64,000 bases of DNA from Bifidobacterium sp. ESL0769 (GCF_029395495.1 NZ_CP113918.1:434001-498000), one strand, 5' to 3'; positions 17,430 to 27,774 are shown, counted from the first letter of the stretch. Translations and numbers: made by a program. Notes: generated by a model not told the origin, from the letters alone.

Positions 17430-19151
17430 TCACATGCCGGTGCCGCGTATCATTACCATCACAGTTTTGAGCAAAATAGCGATGTCGCCTGTGAACGACC
17501 AGTTCTGGATATAAGAGACATCGGCGAATTCCGATTGTTCTTTGTTCAGCGCACTCCTCCCGGACACCTGCCATGGGCCGGTTATGCCGGGTTTCACTAA
17601 AAGTCTAGAAGAATAAAGAGTGTCGTATTTGGCCACTTCCTCGGGCAGCGGAGGGCGTGGACCGACCAGACTCATATTGCCCTTTAGCACATTGAAGAAC
17701 TGTGGCAGTTCATCAAGTGAAGTCTTACGAATGAAATGTCCGAATTTGGTGATTCGCGGATCGTCCTTCATCTTGAAAATGAATCGGTCTTGCAATCCGT
17801 TTTCTTTAGCGAGTTTCGCTTTCAGTTCCTCTGCGTCGGGGCGCATTGATCTGAACTTATACATGATAAAGGGCCGGCCTAAAATGCCGATTCGTTTTTG
17901 TGAGAAAATCACCGGTCCCTTATCTTCTCGATGGATCATATAGGCGATAAGAAGCATCGGAATGCCAGTGAGGATGATGGCGACGATTGAAAGAGCAATG
18001 TCCATTGCGCGTTTGAGTATGCGTGCCCGTGTCGTGTATTGTGGCAGTTTTGCCGTTAATATAGGCATGTTCGGATCATTGCGGAAATGGAGGGAAGCCC
18101 CGCCGAGATCCGCCACAGAAGTAGCGATGGCGAGTTCAATGCCCATTGATTCGACCGCCAACGACAACGTGCGTGTCGTTTCCGAATTGTGCGAAAGCAC
18201 GTCGGTGATGAGGACCGTATGGGCCTTGAAAATTTTGGCTGTTTCCGCAAGATGGGAATTTACCGAAAGGACCTTCAATTTGGCTTCCTCTTCATTTTCT
18301 GGAATGAAGGGAGTCGAAATGAGATGCTGGGTATTTGATTGTGCGGATTTCTCTGATTTATCAAGAGCCACGGGACATACGGCTATCGGTTTGTATCCGA
18401 TGCCTGAATCCTCTTGCAGTTGTTTGCAAACTTGATGAATCGCCTTTGGTGAGCCGATGAGGATGGTCGAATAGACAAATTCACCTTTTCTGCGACTGTA
18501 GTGAAGGGCACGTCGCATGAGCCAGCGTTCCAGCAGTGTCAGGCAACCGGTAAACAGGGGGACGCCAAAAGCCAAAGAACGTGGAATATCAAGTTTGAGA
18601 ATATAGCCGAGCGTACAAATCATGACGAAGTCAATCAAAGCCGCTTTGAGAATTTTGCTATATAGTTCATATCCTTCGCCCATGACGTGCCGTGAATAGG
18701 CTTCGCATATCAACAGACTGATAATCCAAGCGCATATAGCGAGCAGGATGAATTCCAGAATAGCGTTGTTGTGTGGTGCACGGCGTTCCAAATAAAAGTG
18801 GCTGTCAGGGTAAATAAGGAATGTGATTATCGATCCAATAATTGTCATCAAAACATCAAGAGCGACAAGACAAGAAGTATATAAATAAGCCCAAGAAGGC
18901 TGTGAGTAATCGAAAAAGGCTCTACCTTTTAATTTCGATTCATTGGCAGAAAAATACGAACCGTCGAAAAAATCTTCGGACTCGGTTGATTTCTTTTTTT
19001 CGTTTTGGCTTTGCGACGAGGAAATCAAACGGCGTGATTTGCAATGATTTCTTTGCTTGACGGCATCATCAGAAGATGAGGGAATGAGCCCATTATTTAG
19101 GCGATTTGCGTCATCGTTCATCGTCAGGATAATCCCCTTTTCTGTTTCCTT
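17430..19151 (-). CDS. Polyprenyl glycosylphosphotransferase (EPS priming enzyme)
   Basis: It moves a sugar-1-phosphate from a nucleotide sugar to undecaprenyl phosphate, the first step of exopolysaccharide assembly. About 570 residues: a Ser/Lys/Asn-rich cytoplasmic start, four to five membrane segments, a CoA-binding-like central domain, then the bacterial sugar transferase domain with KFRSMRPDAEELK, ITKFGHFIRKTSLDELPQF, GNMSLVGPRPPLPEEV and KPGITGPWQVSGRS. ATG 19151 lies just below TATTAT, suggesting a leaderless start; ATG 19121, 12 bases after AAAAGGGG, is the alternative. It is divergent from the DUF4012 gene and marks the left edge of the island. Confidence 0.92.
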   Translation of the reverse strand, partial: KETEKGIILTMNDDANRLNNGLIPSSSDDAVKQRNHCKSRRLISSSQSQNEKKKSTESEDFFDGSYFSANESKLKGRAFFDYSQPSWAYLYTSCLVALDVLMTIIGSIITFLIYPDSHFYLERRAPHNNAILEFILLAICAWIISLLICEAYSRHVMGEGYELYSKILKAALIDFVMICTLGYILKLDIPRSLAFGVPLFTGCLTLLERWLMRRALHYSRRKGEFVYSTILIGSPKAIHQVCKQLQEDSGIGYKPIAVCPVALDKSEKSAQSNTQHLISTPFIPENEEEAKLKVLSVNSHLAETAKIFKAHTVLITDVLSHNSETTRTLSLAVESMGIELAIATSVADLGGASLHFRNDPNMPILTAKLPQYTTRARILKRAMDIALSIVAIILTGIPMLLIAYMIHREDKGPVIFSQKRIGILGRPFIMYKFRSMRPDAEELKAKLAKENGLQDRFIFKMKDDPRITKFGHFIRKTSLDELPQFFNVLKGNMSLVGPRPPLPEEVAKYDTLYSSRLLVKPGITGPWQVSGRSALNKEQSEFADVSYIQNWSFTGDIAILLKTVMVMIRGTGM

Positions 19152-19334
19152 CATCAATATAATACATGCATGGTTTGATATGCACATTTTCAATATTTAA
19201 CGCGTTTTCTGTTTGGTAGACGAACACCTTTTCCAGACAGGTATAACAAATATGTGCAGAATTTGTAGTGTGGATGTGAATTTCATAGGGATGAGGGATA
19301 ATGGTAATTCGTTGCTGTAGCGGAGGTACTTATT

Positions 19335-21170
19335 ATGCGTGAGCCGAGAGGTAAACATATACGGGCGAGCATGCCTATACAACATCACCATATATGGGCA
19401 TGGGTGTTATTGGTGATATTCGTATTGCTGTTGGTTGTGGCTGGAATCGGCGGCTATTGTGCAAAAGTCATGTACTCTCAGGCCAAGGAAGTGAAAACGC
19501 ACGAACAGAATGCCATTTCTATGCTCAGCGGCTTCTCTGGTTCGAATGATTTGAATGCGCTTGATCAGGTTTCCCAAAAGTTGCCGCAAGTGCAGAATGA
19601 GACGCAGAAGGCCAATGATATTGCACACGGTATATTATGGAATGTCGCCGCTAAAGCTCCGGTCGTTGGCGATGACATTAAGACGGTTCAAGGTATGACA
19701 TCTTCGGTAGACGGGATCGTCCATGATTCTGTACCGCAATTCATTCAAGTGTTCACTTCTTTGAAGTCGGCGAATTTGAGTGCCGGCGATGGCAAGATTA
19801 ATCTCCAACCGATTATTCAAGCCCAGAAGACAATGAAACAAGCTGACGCATCGATGCAAACTCAGGTCGTCAACTACCGTAAGCTTCCTGGGAAGAAAGC
19901 TCGCATCGGGGAAGTGCGTGATGCTTATGCTGCGGGAAACATAAAGCTTAACGCGCTTGCAAAGAAAGTAGATCAACTTTCAGGAACTTTCCAAATTGTT
20001 CCCGACTTCCTTGGTGCTAATCAGCCTCATTATTTTGCAATGATGAACATGACCACTTCCGAGGCTCGTTCTGCGGGTGGGCTTGTTGGATCTGTTGGGT
20101 TGATGACTACCAATAACGGGCAGATTTCCATTGGTGATTTTCAACCGAATACTGCATATTTCCCTTATGGCAATGGTGAGCCAACAGCCGACGAACAAGC
20201 AATGTTCCATGATTGGGGACCATTGAACATGTCGTTTGATATTAGAGATTTAGCTGTGTATCCCGATAATGCGAGGACTGCGCAATCTATGCAGGCTATC
20301 TGGAACCGGACTCCTTGGGGAAAGAAACAACCTATTGACGGGGTTGTTATGGTTGATCCCGTATTTCTGCAGAAGCTCATTGCCGTTAATGGAAATGTGA
20401 AACTTTCAGATGGACGCGTTCTTACAGGCACTAATACTGCGGAATTTTTGTTGAATACTATATATAAAGATTATTCGTCTAAGCAGCAAGATGCTTATTT
20501 TGACGAGGTATCTACGCAGGCAGTTGGCAGTATGTTCAAAGGACTTAACTTCCAAAAACTCATACGAATTTCCACAATAATCGGCGATATGGCTAAAAAC
20601 AGGCATTTTTCCATTTATTCGTTTGATCAGACCATGGAGCAGAACTTCAACGCCAACGGTTACACTGCTTCGAGCCCTAGCAATGAGATGAAGCCTGAAG
20701 TGGGCGTGTATGTCACGCAACAAAATGCTTCGAAAATGGATTGGTATATTCACCGTACCAGTACGATAACCAAGATTAGTGGTGGTACCGCAGGCCAACA
20801 AACGTATCATGTTGAATACACGATGACTAATACGCTTACCCGTGAGCAATTGGCAACGTTGCCTGCGTATATCGTCGGATTTGGCCAGGCAGGTCAATCA
20901 CAAGGACATGGAGTGGAAAAGACATTGATCTATGGTCCGGCAGGCGGATTGATAAGTAATCTTCAGGTCAAAGGCACGGCGAGCACATCTAATCTGAGCA
21001 GAAAAACTATGGATAGTAAGTCAGTCTATGCTACGGTGGCGGATTTGGCTCCTGGTACTTCAGCTATATTCACCTTTGATGTGACGACTTCATCCAAGTC
21101 GACTACTCAATTGGATTTGGACCAAACTCCGATGGGGTGGGATGAGCCGGGTGTGAAATTTATAAATTGA
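19335..21170 (+). CDS. DUF4012 membrane-anchored protein of the EPS island
   Basis: A 611-residue protein with one N-terminal membrane segment (about residues 21-43) and a large extracytoplasmic domain. The DUF4012 stretch reads LGANQPHYFAMMNMTTSEAR and SAGGLVGSVGLMTTNNGQI, and the N-terminal part is helical. A GGAGGT ribosome site precedes ATG 19335. DUF4012 proteins are recurrent in actinobacterial polysaccharide loci, but their activity is not established. Its place opposite the priming transferase suggests a role in polymer assembly, attachment or length control. Confidence 0.8.
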   Translation: MREPRGKHIRASMPIQHHHIWAWVLLVIFVLLLVVAGIGGYCAKVMYSQAKEVKTHEQNAISMLSGFSGSNDLNALDQVSQKLPQVQNETQKANDIAHGILWNVAAKAPVVGDDIKTVQGMTSSVDGIVHDSVPQFIQVFTSLKSANLSAGDGKINLQPIIQAQKTMKQADASMQTQVVNYRKLPGKKARIGEVRDAYAAGNIKLNALAKKVDQLSGTFQIVPDFLGANQPHYFAMMNMTTSEARSAGGLVGSVGLMTTNNGQISIGDFQPNTAYFPYGNGEPTADEQAMFHDWGPLNMSFDIRDLAVYPDNARTAQSMQAIWNRTPWGKKQPIDGVVMVDPVFLQKLIAVNGNVKLSDGRVLTGTNTAEFLLNTIYKDYSSKQQDAYFDEVSTQAVGSMFKGLNFQKLIRISTIIGDMAKNRHFSIYSFDQTMEQNFNANGYTASSPSNEMKPEVGVYVTQQNASKMDWYIHRTSTITKISGGTAGQQTYHVEYTMTNTLTREQLATLPAYIVGFGQAGQSQGHGVEKTLIYGPAGGLISNLQVKGTASTSNLSRKTMDSKSVYATVADLAPGTSAIFTFDVTTSSKSTTQLDLDQTPMGWDEPGVKFIN

Positions 21171-21250
21171 GCATACCTGTCCGGTATCTGTCTTAAGAAT
21201 CAGCGAAAGGTAGAATTTTAAGATGGCGAAAATAGCGATGGAAGTTAACT

Positions 21251-22498
21251 GTGAAAATCAAGTTTAATTATCGGATGGGACTGTTTCTCGCCTTCATGAG
21301 TTTGGTCTTTAGCGATTCTATGTTCCTGAAAGACAGAAATCTCGATGGTATTGTATTCTATGCCAGTTTAATGTTGTTATGTCTATTGATTGGCTTTTGT
21401 TTTATTAAAAGTCGCCGTTCTGCTGCTAAATGGAATACTGTACTGTTTGGGTTGGTGACATCGATCTTTTTACTGATTGGTATTGCAGTACAACATCTTC
21501 CTTTGCTTATCAAGGGGCGTCTAATTTTTTCGATGGTTGTCATTGTATTGCTGGTGACGGCCGGTAAAGACCTATTAAAAAATCTTGACGATGTGCGGTT
21601 GGTGTCCTACTCTATTTTGGCTGGCTGCGGTTTATCGATACTTGTAGCTTTGATAACGAAGAGTCCGATGGCTGAATCAAGAGTTGAAGCCTTCGGGGGA
21701 AAGGTTATCTCCACTGGACCGCTAGGTTTTACAGGTGGGTTGCAGTATAAGAATTTTTTCGCTGCTGATCTCTTGGCTAGTTTTATAGGGTTGGTCATTT
21801 ATCAAAAATATCGTCATCGCAAAAGTAACAGAGTCGATATCTTTTGGATAGCAGTAATTGTTGTTTTGGAAATTCTTGCCTACTCGAAAACCTGTATTCT
21901 GCTGATTCCGATTTTCTGTGTGTTGCTTTTTGGTCTTCCTTCTCTAAAAAGTAAAGGCAAATATGGTGTTTTAGGCGTAGGATTCTTCTCCTTAGCGGGA
22001 GTGGTTTTCATTTTTTCCCTCTATCTGATTGTTCGAAGCGATAATTATGGATATCGAGTCAGAGGACTGACAAATTATCTGTCGTATTTTTCTCATGATT
22101 CTTTTCGACTTTGGTTCGGTAATGCCGAGATGGCATTTGGCAATCCTGAATTGGGATATGTTAAGACAGTGAGATCGGTCGTTGGATGGAACGGTACCAT
22201 GGAGTTGGCCTTACTGGATGTTCTCATTAAGAACGGCATATTAGGCATAATTGGCTATTGCTTGATTTTGCTACATTGGATTATTGTTCTTGTGAGGGAA
22301 ACATTTCCGATGCGTTTGCCCATGTTGTCGGTTCTTTGCATCTTTATCTTGTCTGCGTGCGTTGAAAGTTATGTAGTGAATATGCATGTGGCTTTTGGTG
22401 TTTTCTGTTATTTGCTGCTTGCGGCGTTTTCGAAGGGCAAGGAATTTGATGTTCGTAGTTCAACAGATTTGCCGTATGTGCCAAAAGATACGATATAA
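21251..22498 (+). CDS. Polysaccharide polymerase/O-antigen ligase-like membrane protein (Wzy candidate)
   Basis: A 415-residue polytopic protein with about ten to twelve membrane segments and one long extracytoplasmic stretch (about residues 265-315), the usual Wzy/WaaL layout. It begins with GTG 21251 behind GGAAG. Position between DUF4012 and glycosyltransferases, and the absence of any other such protein here, make it the likely repeat-unit polymerase. Wzy proteins diverge fast, so the call rests on topology and context. Visibly AT-rich. Confidence 0.7.
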   Translation: MKIKFNYRMGLFLAFMSLVFSDSMFLKDRNLDGIVFYASLMLLCLLIGFCFIKSRRSAAKWNTVLFGLVTSIFLLIGIAVQHLPLLIKGRLIFSMVVIVLLVTAGKDLLKNLDDVRLVSYSILAGCGLSILVALITKSPMAESRVEAFGGKVISTGPLGFTGGLQYKNFFAADLLASFIGLVIYQKYRHRKSNRVDIFWIAVIVVLEILAYSKTCILLIPIFCVLLFGLPSLKSKGKYGVLGVGFFSLAGVVFIFSLYLIVRSDNYGYRVRGLTNYLSYFSHDSFRLWFGNAEMAFGNPELGYVKTVRSVVGWNGTMELALLDVLIKNGILGIIGYCLILLHWIIVLVRETFPMRLPMLSVLCIFILSACVESYVVNMHVAFGVFCYLLLAAFSKGKEFDVRSSTDLPYVPKDTI

Positions 22499-22553
22499 CG
22501 GAGTTATCTATTGGCTTTATGATGCTATTGACTACTAAAGGGTCGGAGTTTTA

Positions 22554-23693
22554 TTGCGAATTTGTTATATAGGGCATAAGCGTATCCCCTCAAGGGAGGG
22601 GGGAATCGAGGTTGTAGTCACAGAACTTGCAGCTCGTCTGGCACAACGAGGTGAGGATGTTGTTGTTTTTAACCGTAAAGGCCATAATGTTGCAGGTCGT
22701 GAATTTGATGCAAAAAGCACTGGAAAATCTCGAGAAACTACCTACAAAGGAGCTCGTGTCATTTATGTTCCAACTCTTGATTTCAAGGGATTAGCGGCAT
22801 TGACTTCCTCTTTTTTTGCCACGCTTAAGGCCATTAGGCTCAAACCAGATGTCATTCATTATCATGCAGAAGGTCCCAGTGTAATGCTTTTACTGGCGAA
22901 ATTGGCTGGGGTGCACACTGTAGCGACAGTTCACGGACTTGATTGGAAAAGAGCAAAGTGGGGTGGATTCGCTAAAACTTATATAAAATTAGGCGAAAAA
23001 ATCATAGCCCACTTTGCAGATGAGATTATTGTTCTCAACAGTGATACGCAACAATATTTTATTCAACGTTATCATCGACAAACTCAGTTAATACCGAACG
23101 GGATTGAACCAAAAGTCTCGGTCCCTTCACAACGTATATACGATTCTTTTGGATTAACAAAGGGATCATACATACTTTATCTTGGGCGTATCGTGCCTGA
23201 AAAGGGAATTGAATATTTGTTGGGGGCGTTTAAACAAATAAAGACGCCTGTGAAATTGGTGATTGCGGGTGGCGCGTCAGATTCGCAAGATTACTTTGAA
23301 AAAATCGAAAGATTGGCTTCTCAAGATAAGCGCGTAATAATCACTGGTTTCGTGCATGGTAATATTCTTGCAGAATTATACAGTAATGCGTATGTGTATG
23401 TTTTGCCGAGTGATATTGAGGGAATGCCTATGAGTTTACTTGAGGCGATGAGTTATGGCAATTGTTGTCTTGTTTCTGATATTCCAGGATGCGTTGATGT
23501 TGTTGGCGACCATGCTTTGTTATTTAAACATGGTTCTGTCCAAGATTTGAAAGATCACTTGCAAAAATTGCTCGATAATCCAGTTCTTGTCAATAAATAT
23601 AAAAACCAAGCAAGCTCATATATTACTCAAAAATATAATTGGAATGAAGTCGTTGAACGAACAATAGCACTTTACAAGAAGGCGGTACACTAA
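22554..23693 (+). CDS. Glycosyltransferase family 4 protein
   Basis: A cytoplasmic retaining GT-B enzyme of 379 residues. The N-terminal domain has SREGGIEVVVTELAARLA near residue 13 and the central VATVHGLDWKRAKWGG; the donor domain has YLGRIVPEKGIEYLLGAF and EGMPMSLLEAM, the GT4 E-x7-E motif (Glu289 and Glu297). TTG 22554 follows GGAG and is the start. It overlaps the next gene by one base (TAATG). It probably adds the second or third sugar to the lipid-linked unit; donor sugar unknown. Confidence 0.87.
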   Translation: MRICYIGHKRIPSREGGIEVVVTELAARLAQRGEDVVVFNRKGHNVAGREFDAKSTGKSRETTYKGARVIYVPTLDFKGLAALTSSFFATLKAIRLKPDVIHYHAEGPSVMLLLAKLAGVHTVATVHGLDWKRAKWGGFAKTYIKLGEKIIAHFADEIIVLNSDTQQYFIQRYHRQTQLIPNGIEPKVSVPSQRIYDSFGLTKGSYILYLGRIVPEKGIEYLLGAFKQIKTPVKLVIAGGASDSQDYFEKIERLASQDKRVIITGFVHGNILAELYSNAYVYVLPSDIEGMPMSLLEAMSYGNCCLVSDIPGCVDVVGDHALLFKHGSVQDLKDHLQKLLDNPVLVNKYKNQASSYITQKYNWNEVVERTIALYKKAVH

Positions 23694-24676
23694 TGGAAGC
23701 TACAGGGAAACCGTTAATTAGCGTGATTATACCCGTTTATAACGTTAAGTCGTATCTGGCTAGCTGCATTCAAAGTGTCAGAGAACAGACCTATCGGCAT
23801 TTGGAGATTATAATCGTTGACGACGGTTCCACAGATGGGTCTGGAGAACTCTGCGATTTGCTTGCGTTGCAAGATTCTCGAATAAAGGTTGTTCATAAGA
23901 CAAATGGAGGTCTTGCCTCGGCTCGTAATGCCGGTTTGGATATCGCGCACGGTGAGTATTTCGGTTTTGTTGACAGCGACGATACTATAACATCACAAAT
24001 GTATGAATTTCTTTTGAAGGCTGCGGAAAAGGATGACTGTCCCTTGTCGGTGTGCCAATTCCGATACGTTTTCCCTGATGGAAAGACTATGGTCAAAACC
24101 AAGGATGCGCAATCTTGTGTGTTTGATTTCAATCAGGCGATTATTGAAATGAATATCTATCGTTACTTTGACATGAGTGCTTGTACCAAACTATTCCGAG
24201 CTGATTTATTTTCAGACTTGCGTTTTCCAGTCGGTAAGTTAAGTGAAGACTTTTTTGTCATGCCTCAAGTTCTTGATAAAGCGCGGAGAATTTCCTTCAT
24301 TGCTGAAGCCTGCTACAACTACTATCAGCGTTCGGGCAGCATCAGTAGAGGGAAAACCGCCAACTACGATTTTGAAGAAGCAGCAAGAAAACAGCTGGAA
24401 TTTCTTGAGGCTAAGCATCCAGATATGGCGATGGTGGGACATGTCGCATATGCATCATCGGTCTTGACTGAATATGATCAATGCATCACGAATCACTTAA
24501 AGTGCGAGAAAGAACGTGTGAGACATTTTAAGCGCGTGGTGAGAAGCAATATGAGATTTGTAATGCAATCATCCTATGCTTCACCTAGCAAAAAGCTTCA
24601 GATCGTTATTTTCGTGTTTAGCCTGCCTCTTTACAGGCTCGCTTTCAAAGTGTTCAAGCGTATTAGGCGAGTTTGA
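23693..24676 (+). CDS. Glycosyltransferase family 2 protein
   Basis: A 327-residue GT-A enzyme. Family 2 motifs are ISVIIPVYNVKSYLASCI, VDDGSTDGSG (DDGS 43-46) and FVDSDDTI (DSDD 94-97), which bind nucleotide-sugar and metal. The C-terminus is basic, without a clear membrane span. It overlaps the preceding GT4 stop by one base, so the two are translationally coupled. Confidence 0.9.
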   Translation: MEATGKPLISVIIPVYNVKSYLASCIQSVREQTYRHLEIIIVDDGSTDGSGELCDLLALQDSRIKVVHKTNGGLASARNAGLDIAHGEYFGFVDSDDTITSQMYEFLLKAAEKDDCPLSVCQFRYVFPDGKTMVKTKDAQSCVFDFNQAIIEMNIYRYFDMSACTKLFRADLFSDLRFPVGKLSEDFFVMPQVLDKARRISFIAEACYNYYQRSGSISRGKTANYDFEEAARKQLEFLEAKHPDMAMVGHVAYASSVLTEYDQCITNHLKCEKERVRHFKRVVRSNMRFVMQSSYASPSKKLQIVIFVFSLPLYRLAFKVFKRIRRV

Positions 24677-24728
24677 ATTTTATTCCTGACAATGTTGGGT
24701 GTTGGATACGACTAAAGGTGAGGGAAAG

Positions 24729-25808
24729 TTGATTGTTCAAAAGCGCGATGCTGCACTTGACTGTATACGAGTGGTGGCGATATTGTCCGTCATAGTGGTA
24801 CACATCGCTCCCTCTACTGTGCCAATCCCACAGTTGGCTGTATTTCAGGAAATAGGATCACTGGGAGTTCCACTATTTGTTATTCTTACTGGATATCTTA
24901 TGGTTGATCGTGATTATAATTCTGATTATCTATTGCGATTCATTCAGCGTAATCTCCTGCCAATGTTCATTTGTTTGGAGTTGTGGAATGTTATCTGGTA
25001 TATACTTGATCGGATATTTGATTCCACTGAACCGGCGCGATATTATCTTAAGATCGCACTGTTTTTGCAAGTGCCTAAAGGCCCATTCTGGTTTTTGCCA
25101 ATGATTTTTGGGTTGTATCTCGGGATTCCTCTTACTTCTTATCTTTTACATCACTTTCTCGCAATGAAGAGCCATGCATATCTCTATATATTGATGGGTT
25201 GCTTGTTGCTGACAGGTACGCTAATACCAACTACTAATTATGTCAGAATGATAATGAGCGGGAGAAGTGGACTTTCTAGTGTTCTCGAAATGAATATTTT
25301 TGGAGTAAATGCCTGGGGTGGTTCGGTGTGGATGTTGTATTTGCTTATTGGCTTTGGAATTCAACATTTTTCATCGCAGCTTGATAAGAGACTTTCGACT
25401 CCATGGTGTTTGACCGGTTTTGTCTTCTCCTTTTTCGCTTTGCTGCTTTTCCATCTATGGGCTCGGAGCCGTAGAGTGGATGAGTCTTTTTTCTATACCA
25501 ATGTTCTTGTGATAGTATGTTCCACTTTTCTGTTTCTTGCATTGCATAAATTGAATGGGCTTTTGACAGGATTACCGCGTCTCTCTTATTGCCTTGCAAG
25601 GGTCTCAAAACTTTCTTTTGGGGTTTATATGCTGCATTTTTGGATTTTCCGAGCTCTATCTTCAATGGCTCATTCTTGGTTTGGCCTCGATACAGGATAT
25701 TTTCTTTTTGTCGTGCTTGTTTTTGTTTGTTATTTGGGATCTCTCGTATCGGTATGGGTTCTTTCTTATATTCCACTATTTAGAAAATGGCTGCTGTTGA
25801 TGAAATGA
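24729..25808 (+). CDS. Acyltransferase family 3 membrane protein (polysaccharide decoration)
   Basis: About 359 residues with roughly ten membrane segments. The first carries the family-3 signature ALDCIRVVAILSVIVVHIAP with its essential His, followed by GVPLFVILTGYLMVDRDY. These proteins transfer acetyl or other acyl groups to sugars during envelope polymer synthesis. TTG 24729 lies five bases behind AAGGTGAGG; GTG 24699 and TTG 24702 are alternatives without a ribosome site. First of three such genes in the island. Confidence 0.85.
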   Translation: MIVQKRDAALDCIRVVAILSVIVVHIAPSTVPIPQLAVFQEIGSLGVPLFVILTGYLMVDRDYNSDYLLRFIQRNLLPMFICLELWNVIWYILDRIFDSTEPARYYLKIALFLQVPKGPFWFLPMIFGLYLGIPLTSYLLHHFLAMKSHAYLYILMGCLLLTGTLIPTTNYVRMIMSGRSGLSSVLEMNIFGVNAWGGSVWMLYLLIGFGIQHFSSQLDKRLSTPWCLTGFVFSFFALLLFHLWARSRRVDESFFYTNVLVIVCSTFLFLALHKLNGLLTGLPRLSYCLARVSKLSFGVYMLHFWIFRALSSMAHSWFGLDTGYFLFVVLVFVCYLGSLVSVWVLSYIPLFRKWLLLMK

Positions 25809-26116
25809 ATTCATATATAGGGAATGGAAGTATTCGGAATGTAAAATGTAGTGGAGTTTTATGAAAAGGCTTTGACTATTTCCGATTTTTCTATCCGTAG
25901 GTCGTGCATAGTGTAAATTACGTATGCAGGAATTTTGGCGGATTTGAAAACCGCACGTGGAAAAGAGTACGTTCGACTTTAAGAACTGATCTACAAAGTG
26001 GCAGGTCTCCAAGTGTTATCAAAGATTGGACCGTACTTTAAGAACGAAGAATTGGTTGACGTAAATTTTGGGTACAATAACATCTCAGATGTGTCTATTG
26101 ACTCGTAGAACAAACA
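25809..26116. other. 308-bp AT-rich gap with an 11-bp repeat
   Basis: It lies between the convergent acyltransferase and flippase genes. ACTTTAAGAAC occurs at 25976-25986 and again at 26035-26045 (spacing 59). No recognisable protein, terminator or insertion-sequence end is seen. Confidence 0.45.
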
Positions 26117-27619
26117 TTAAAAGCAGGAATGACGGCTTTTAGCGTGTTCTAATGTATTTGTGATGAATTTTTCCTTGGTGATGATGAGAATAAATAGATC
26201 AACGCATAAATATGTCGTTGTGCACAGGATGAGTTGAACGATGTTACTACATTGCCTTACGAAGATGTGAATGATGACTAGTGCAGCGAAAGAAAATAAC
26301 GTGGCGAAGAAAATTTTCCCGATGTCGAATTTTGAATGAACTTCGAAAAGCATGTCCTTTGTTGTTATTATTCGTATGATAAGCGTCAGCAGTTCAGAGG
26401 TCGTGATGCTGAGTGCAGCTCCCATGATATTAAACCTAGGAATTAGCAAGAGACCTACTATGATGCTGCATATCAATCCGAGGAGGTTGATTGAAGCGTA
26501 AGTTTTTTCCTGTCCTTGAATAATTAGGAGCTGAGAAAGAAAAGAATTTAGAGCGGAGAAAAGTATCACTGGTGTGATCGCCATTAAGGCAGGTGTCGCA
26601 CGTGCATACTGTGTCCCTGCGATTAGTAATACTATTGGCTGAGCGCATACAGCTATAATTGACATTAGCGATAAACCTAAAATCGTTAGAAAGTTCAGGT
26701 TTTTTGCCACTAAGTCTTTTAGCTTTTCTCCATCAGTATTTGATTTATAATAGGAAAGACGTGGAAGCATAACATCACTGACCGAATTGACGGCTCCAAC
26801 GCAAAGCCCCTTGATTTTTACTACAAGTTGGTAAAGGCCAACCGCAACGTTCGTGCATGTGAAGCCGACAAGGACAATATCCATTTGTGCATATAGTCCT
26901 GACGCAATTTTCGAGACGGCGAATGAAAGCATTGGTTTGAAATGTTTACGTAGATTGAGCTTCCGATTCATCTTGAAAGTGACAAATTTACGGAGTCTCC
27001 AAACGTTGACGAGATTGGATCCGTATGAACCGATAACAAGAATGACTGCATAGGCGCGATAGTCTGTTGCAGAGTGGATAAGCAGAAACATCAATACTAG
27101 ACTGATGGCTTTCATAATTAGGTTTCTGACGGTAATATACGCATATTGCTCGATGGCCTGGTAAAACCATTCGACGCCGCAGGCGGAAAGCCAGATGGTT
27201 ATGCTGAAGATGAGCATAGTTGGCATATCTTGGCGCATTCGAGGAATACAAAAAATTGCGATAATAAATGCTGCATAGACAATGATAGTTGAAAACAATA
27301 AAATCGTAAGAAGTTCTTGAACAAGCTGACTTAACTGTTCAGGGTCATTTCGAACCTTTGCGCATTCTCTGATTCCATACGACGGTATGCCCAGGAGAGC
27401 GACTAAGGAGAAATAGCTTAATATACTCTGTGCCCAGCTTACTGCTCCCATACCGGTCGGCGATAGGACGCGAGAAACGTACGGTACAGTAATCAGAGGA
27501 AAAAGAAAAGAAGAAGTGACGACAATCATGTTCATCACGACATTAAATTTCACCGATCGGATACGAGGTGTTTTTTTTGTTGTCAAATTAGTCAGCACTC
27601 CTCTTTTTACTGGTGTCAT
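26117..27619 (-). CDS. Polysaccharide flippase (Wzx family)
   Basis: It flips the lipid-linked repeat unit across the membrane. The 500 residues hold about 12-14 membrane segments of the MOP superfamily. The N-terminus has FNVVMNMIVVTSSFLFPL and the characteristic PYVSRVLSPTGMGAVSWA and GIREC. It is the only gene inside the island that runs leftward besides the priming enzyme. It starts at ATG 27619 with no clear ribosome site; TTG or GTG codons just inside, near AAAGAGGA, are alternatives. Confidence 0.9.
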   Translation of the reverse strand: MTPVKRGVLTNLTTKKTPRIRSVKFNVVMNMIVVTSSFLFPLITVPYVSRVLSPTGMGAVSWAQSILSYFSLVALLGIPSYGIRECAKVRNDPEQLSQLVQELLTILLFSTIIVYAAFIIAIFCIPRMRQDMPTMLIFSITIWLSACGVEWFYQAIEQYAYITVRNLIMKAISLVLMFLLIHSATDYRAYAVILVIGSYGSNLVNVWRLRKFVTFKMNRKLNLRKHFKPMLSFAVSKIASGLYAQMDIVLVGFTCTNVAVGLYQLVVKIKGLCVGAVNSVSDVMLPRLSYYKSNTDGEKLKDLVAKNLNFLTILGLSLMSIIAVCAQPIVLLIAGTQYARATPALMAITPVILFSALNSFLSQLLIIQGQEKTYASINLLGLICSIIVGLLLIPRFNIMGAALSITTSELLTLIIRIITTKDMLFEVHSKFDIGKIFFATLFSFAALVIIHIFVRQCSNIVQLILCTTTYLCVDLFILIITKEKFITNTLEHAKSRHSCF

Positions 27620-27774
27620 CAGCTTAATCCGAATAAAGGATATCCGCGTGTTACGAATAGCTAGGTATGAGGCAAAATCAGCTTTTCTGCCTTTTGTAGT
27701 AGCTTAAACAAGGAAGAAAGATGTGATGCCGAATTGTGTGTTCGGTGTTGACAGATGTCATATCAAGAGGACGG

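Noticed and set aside
25809..26116. Insertion-sequence remnant
   Set aside because: No terminal inverted repeats, target duplication or transposase-like peptide could be found.
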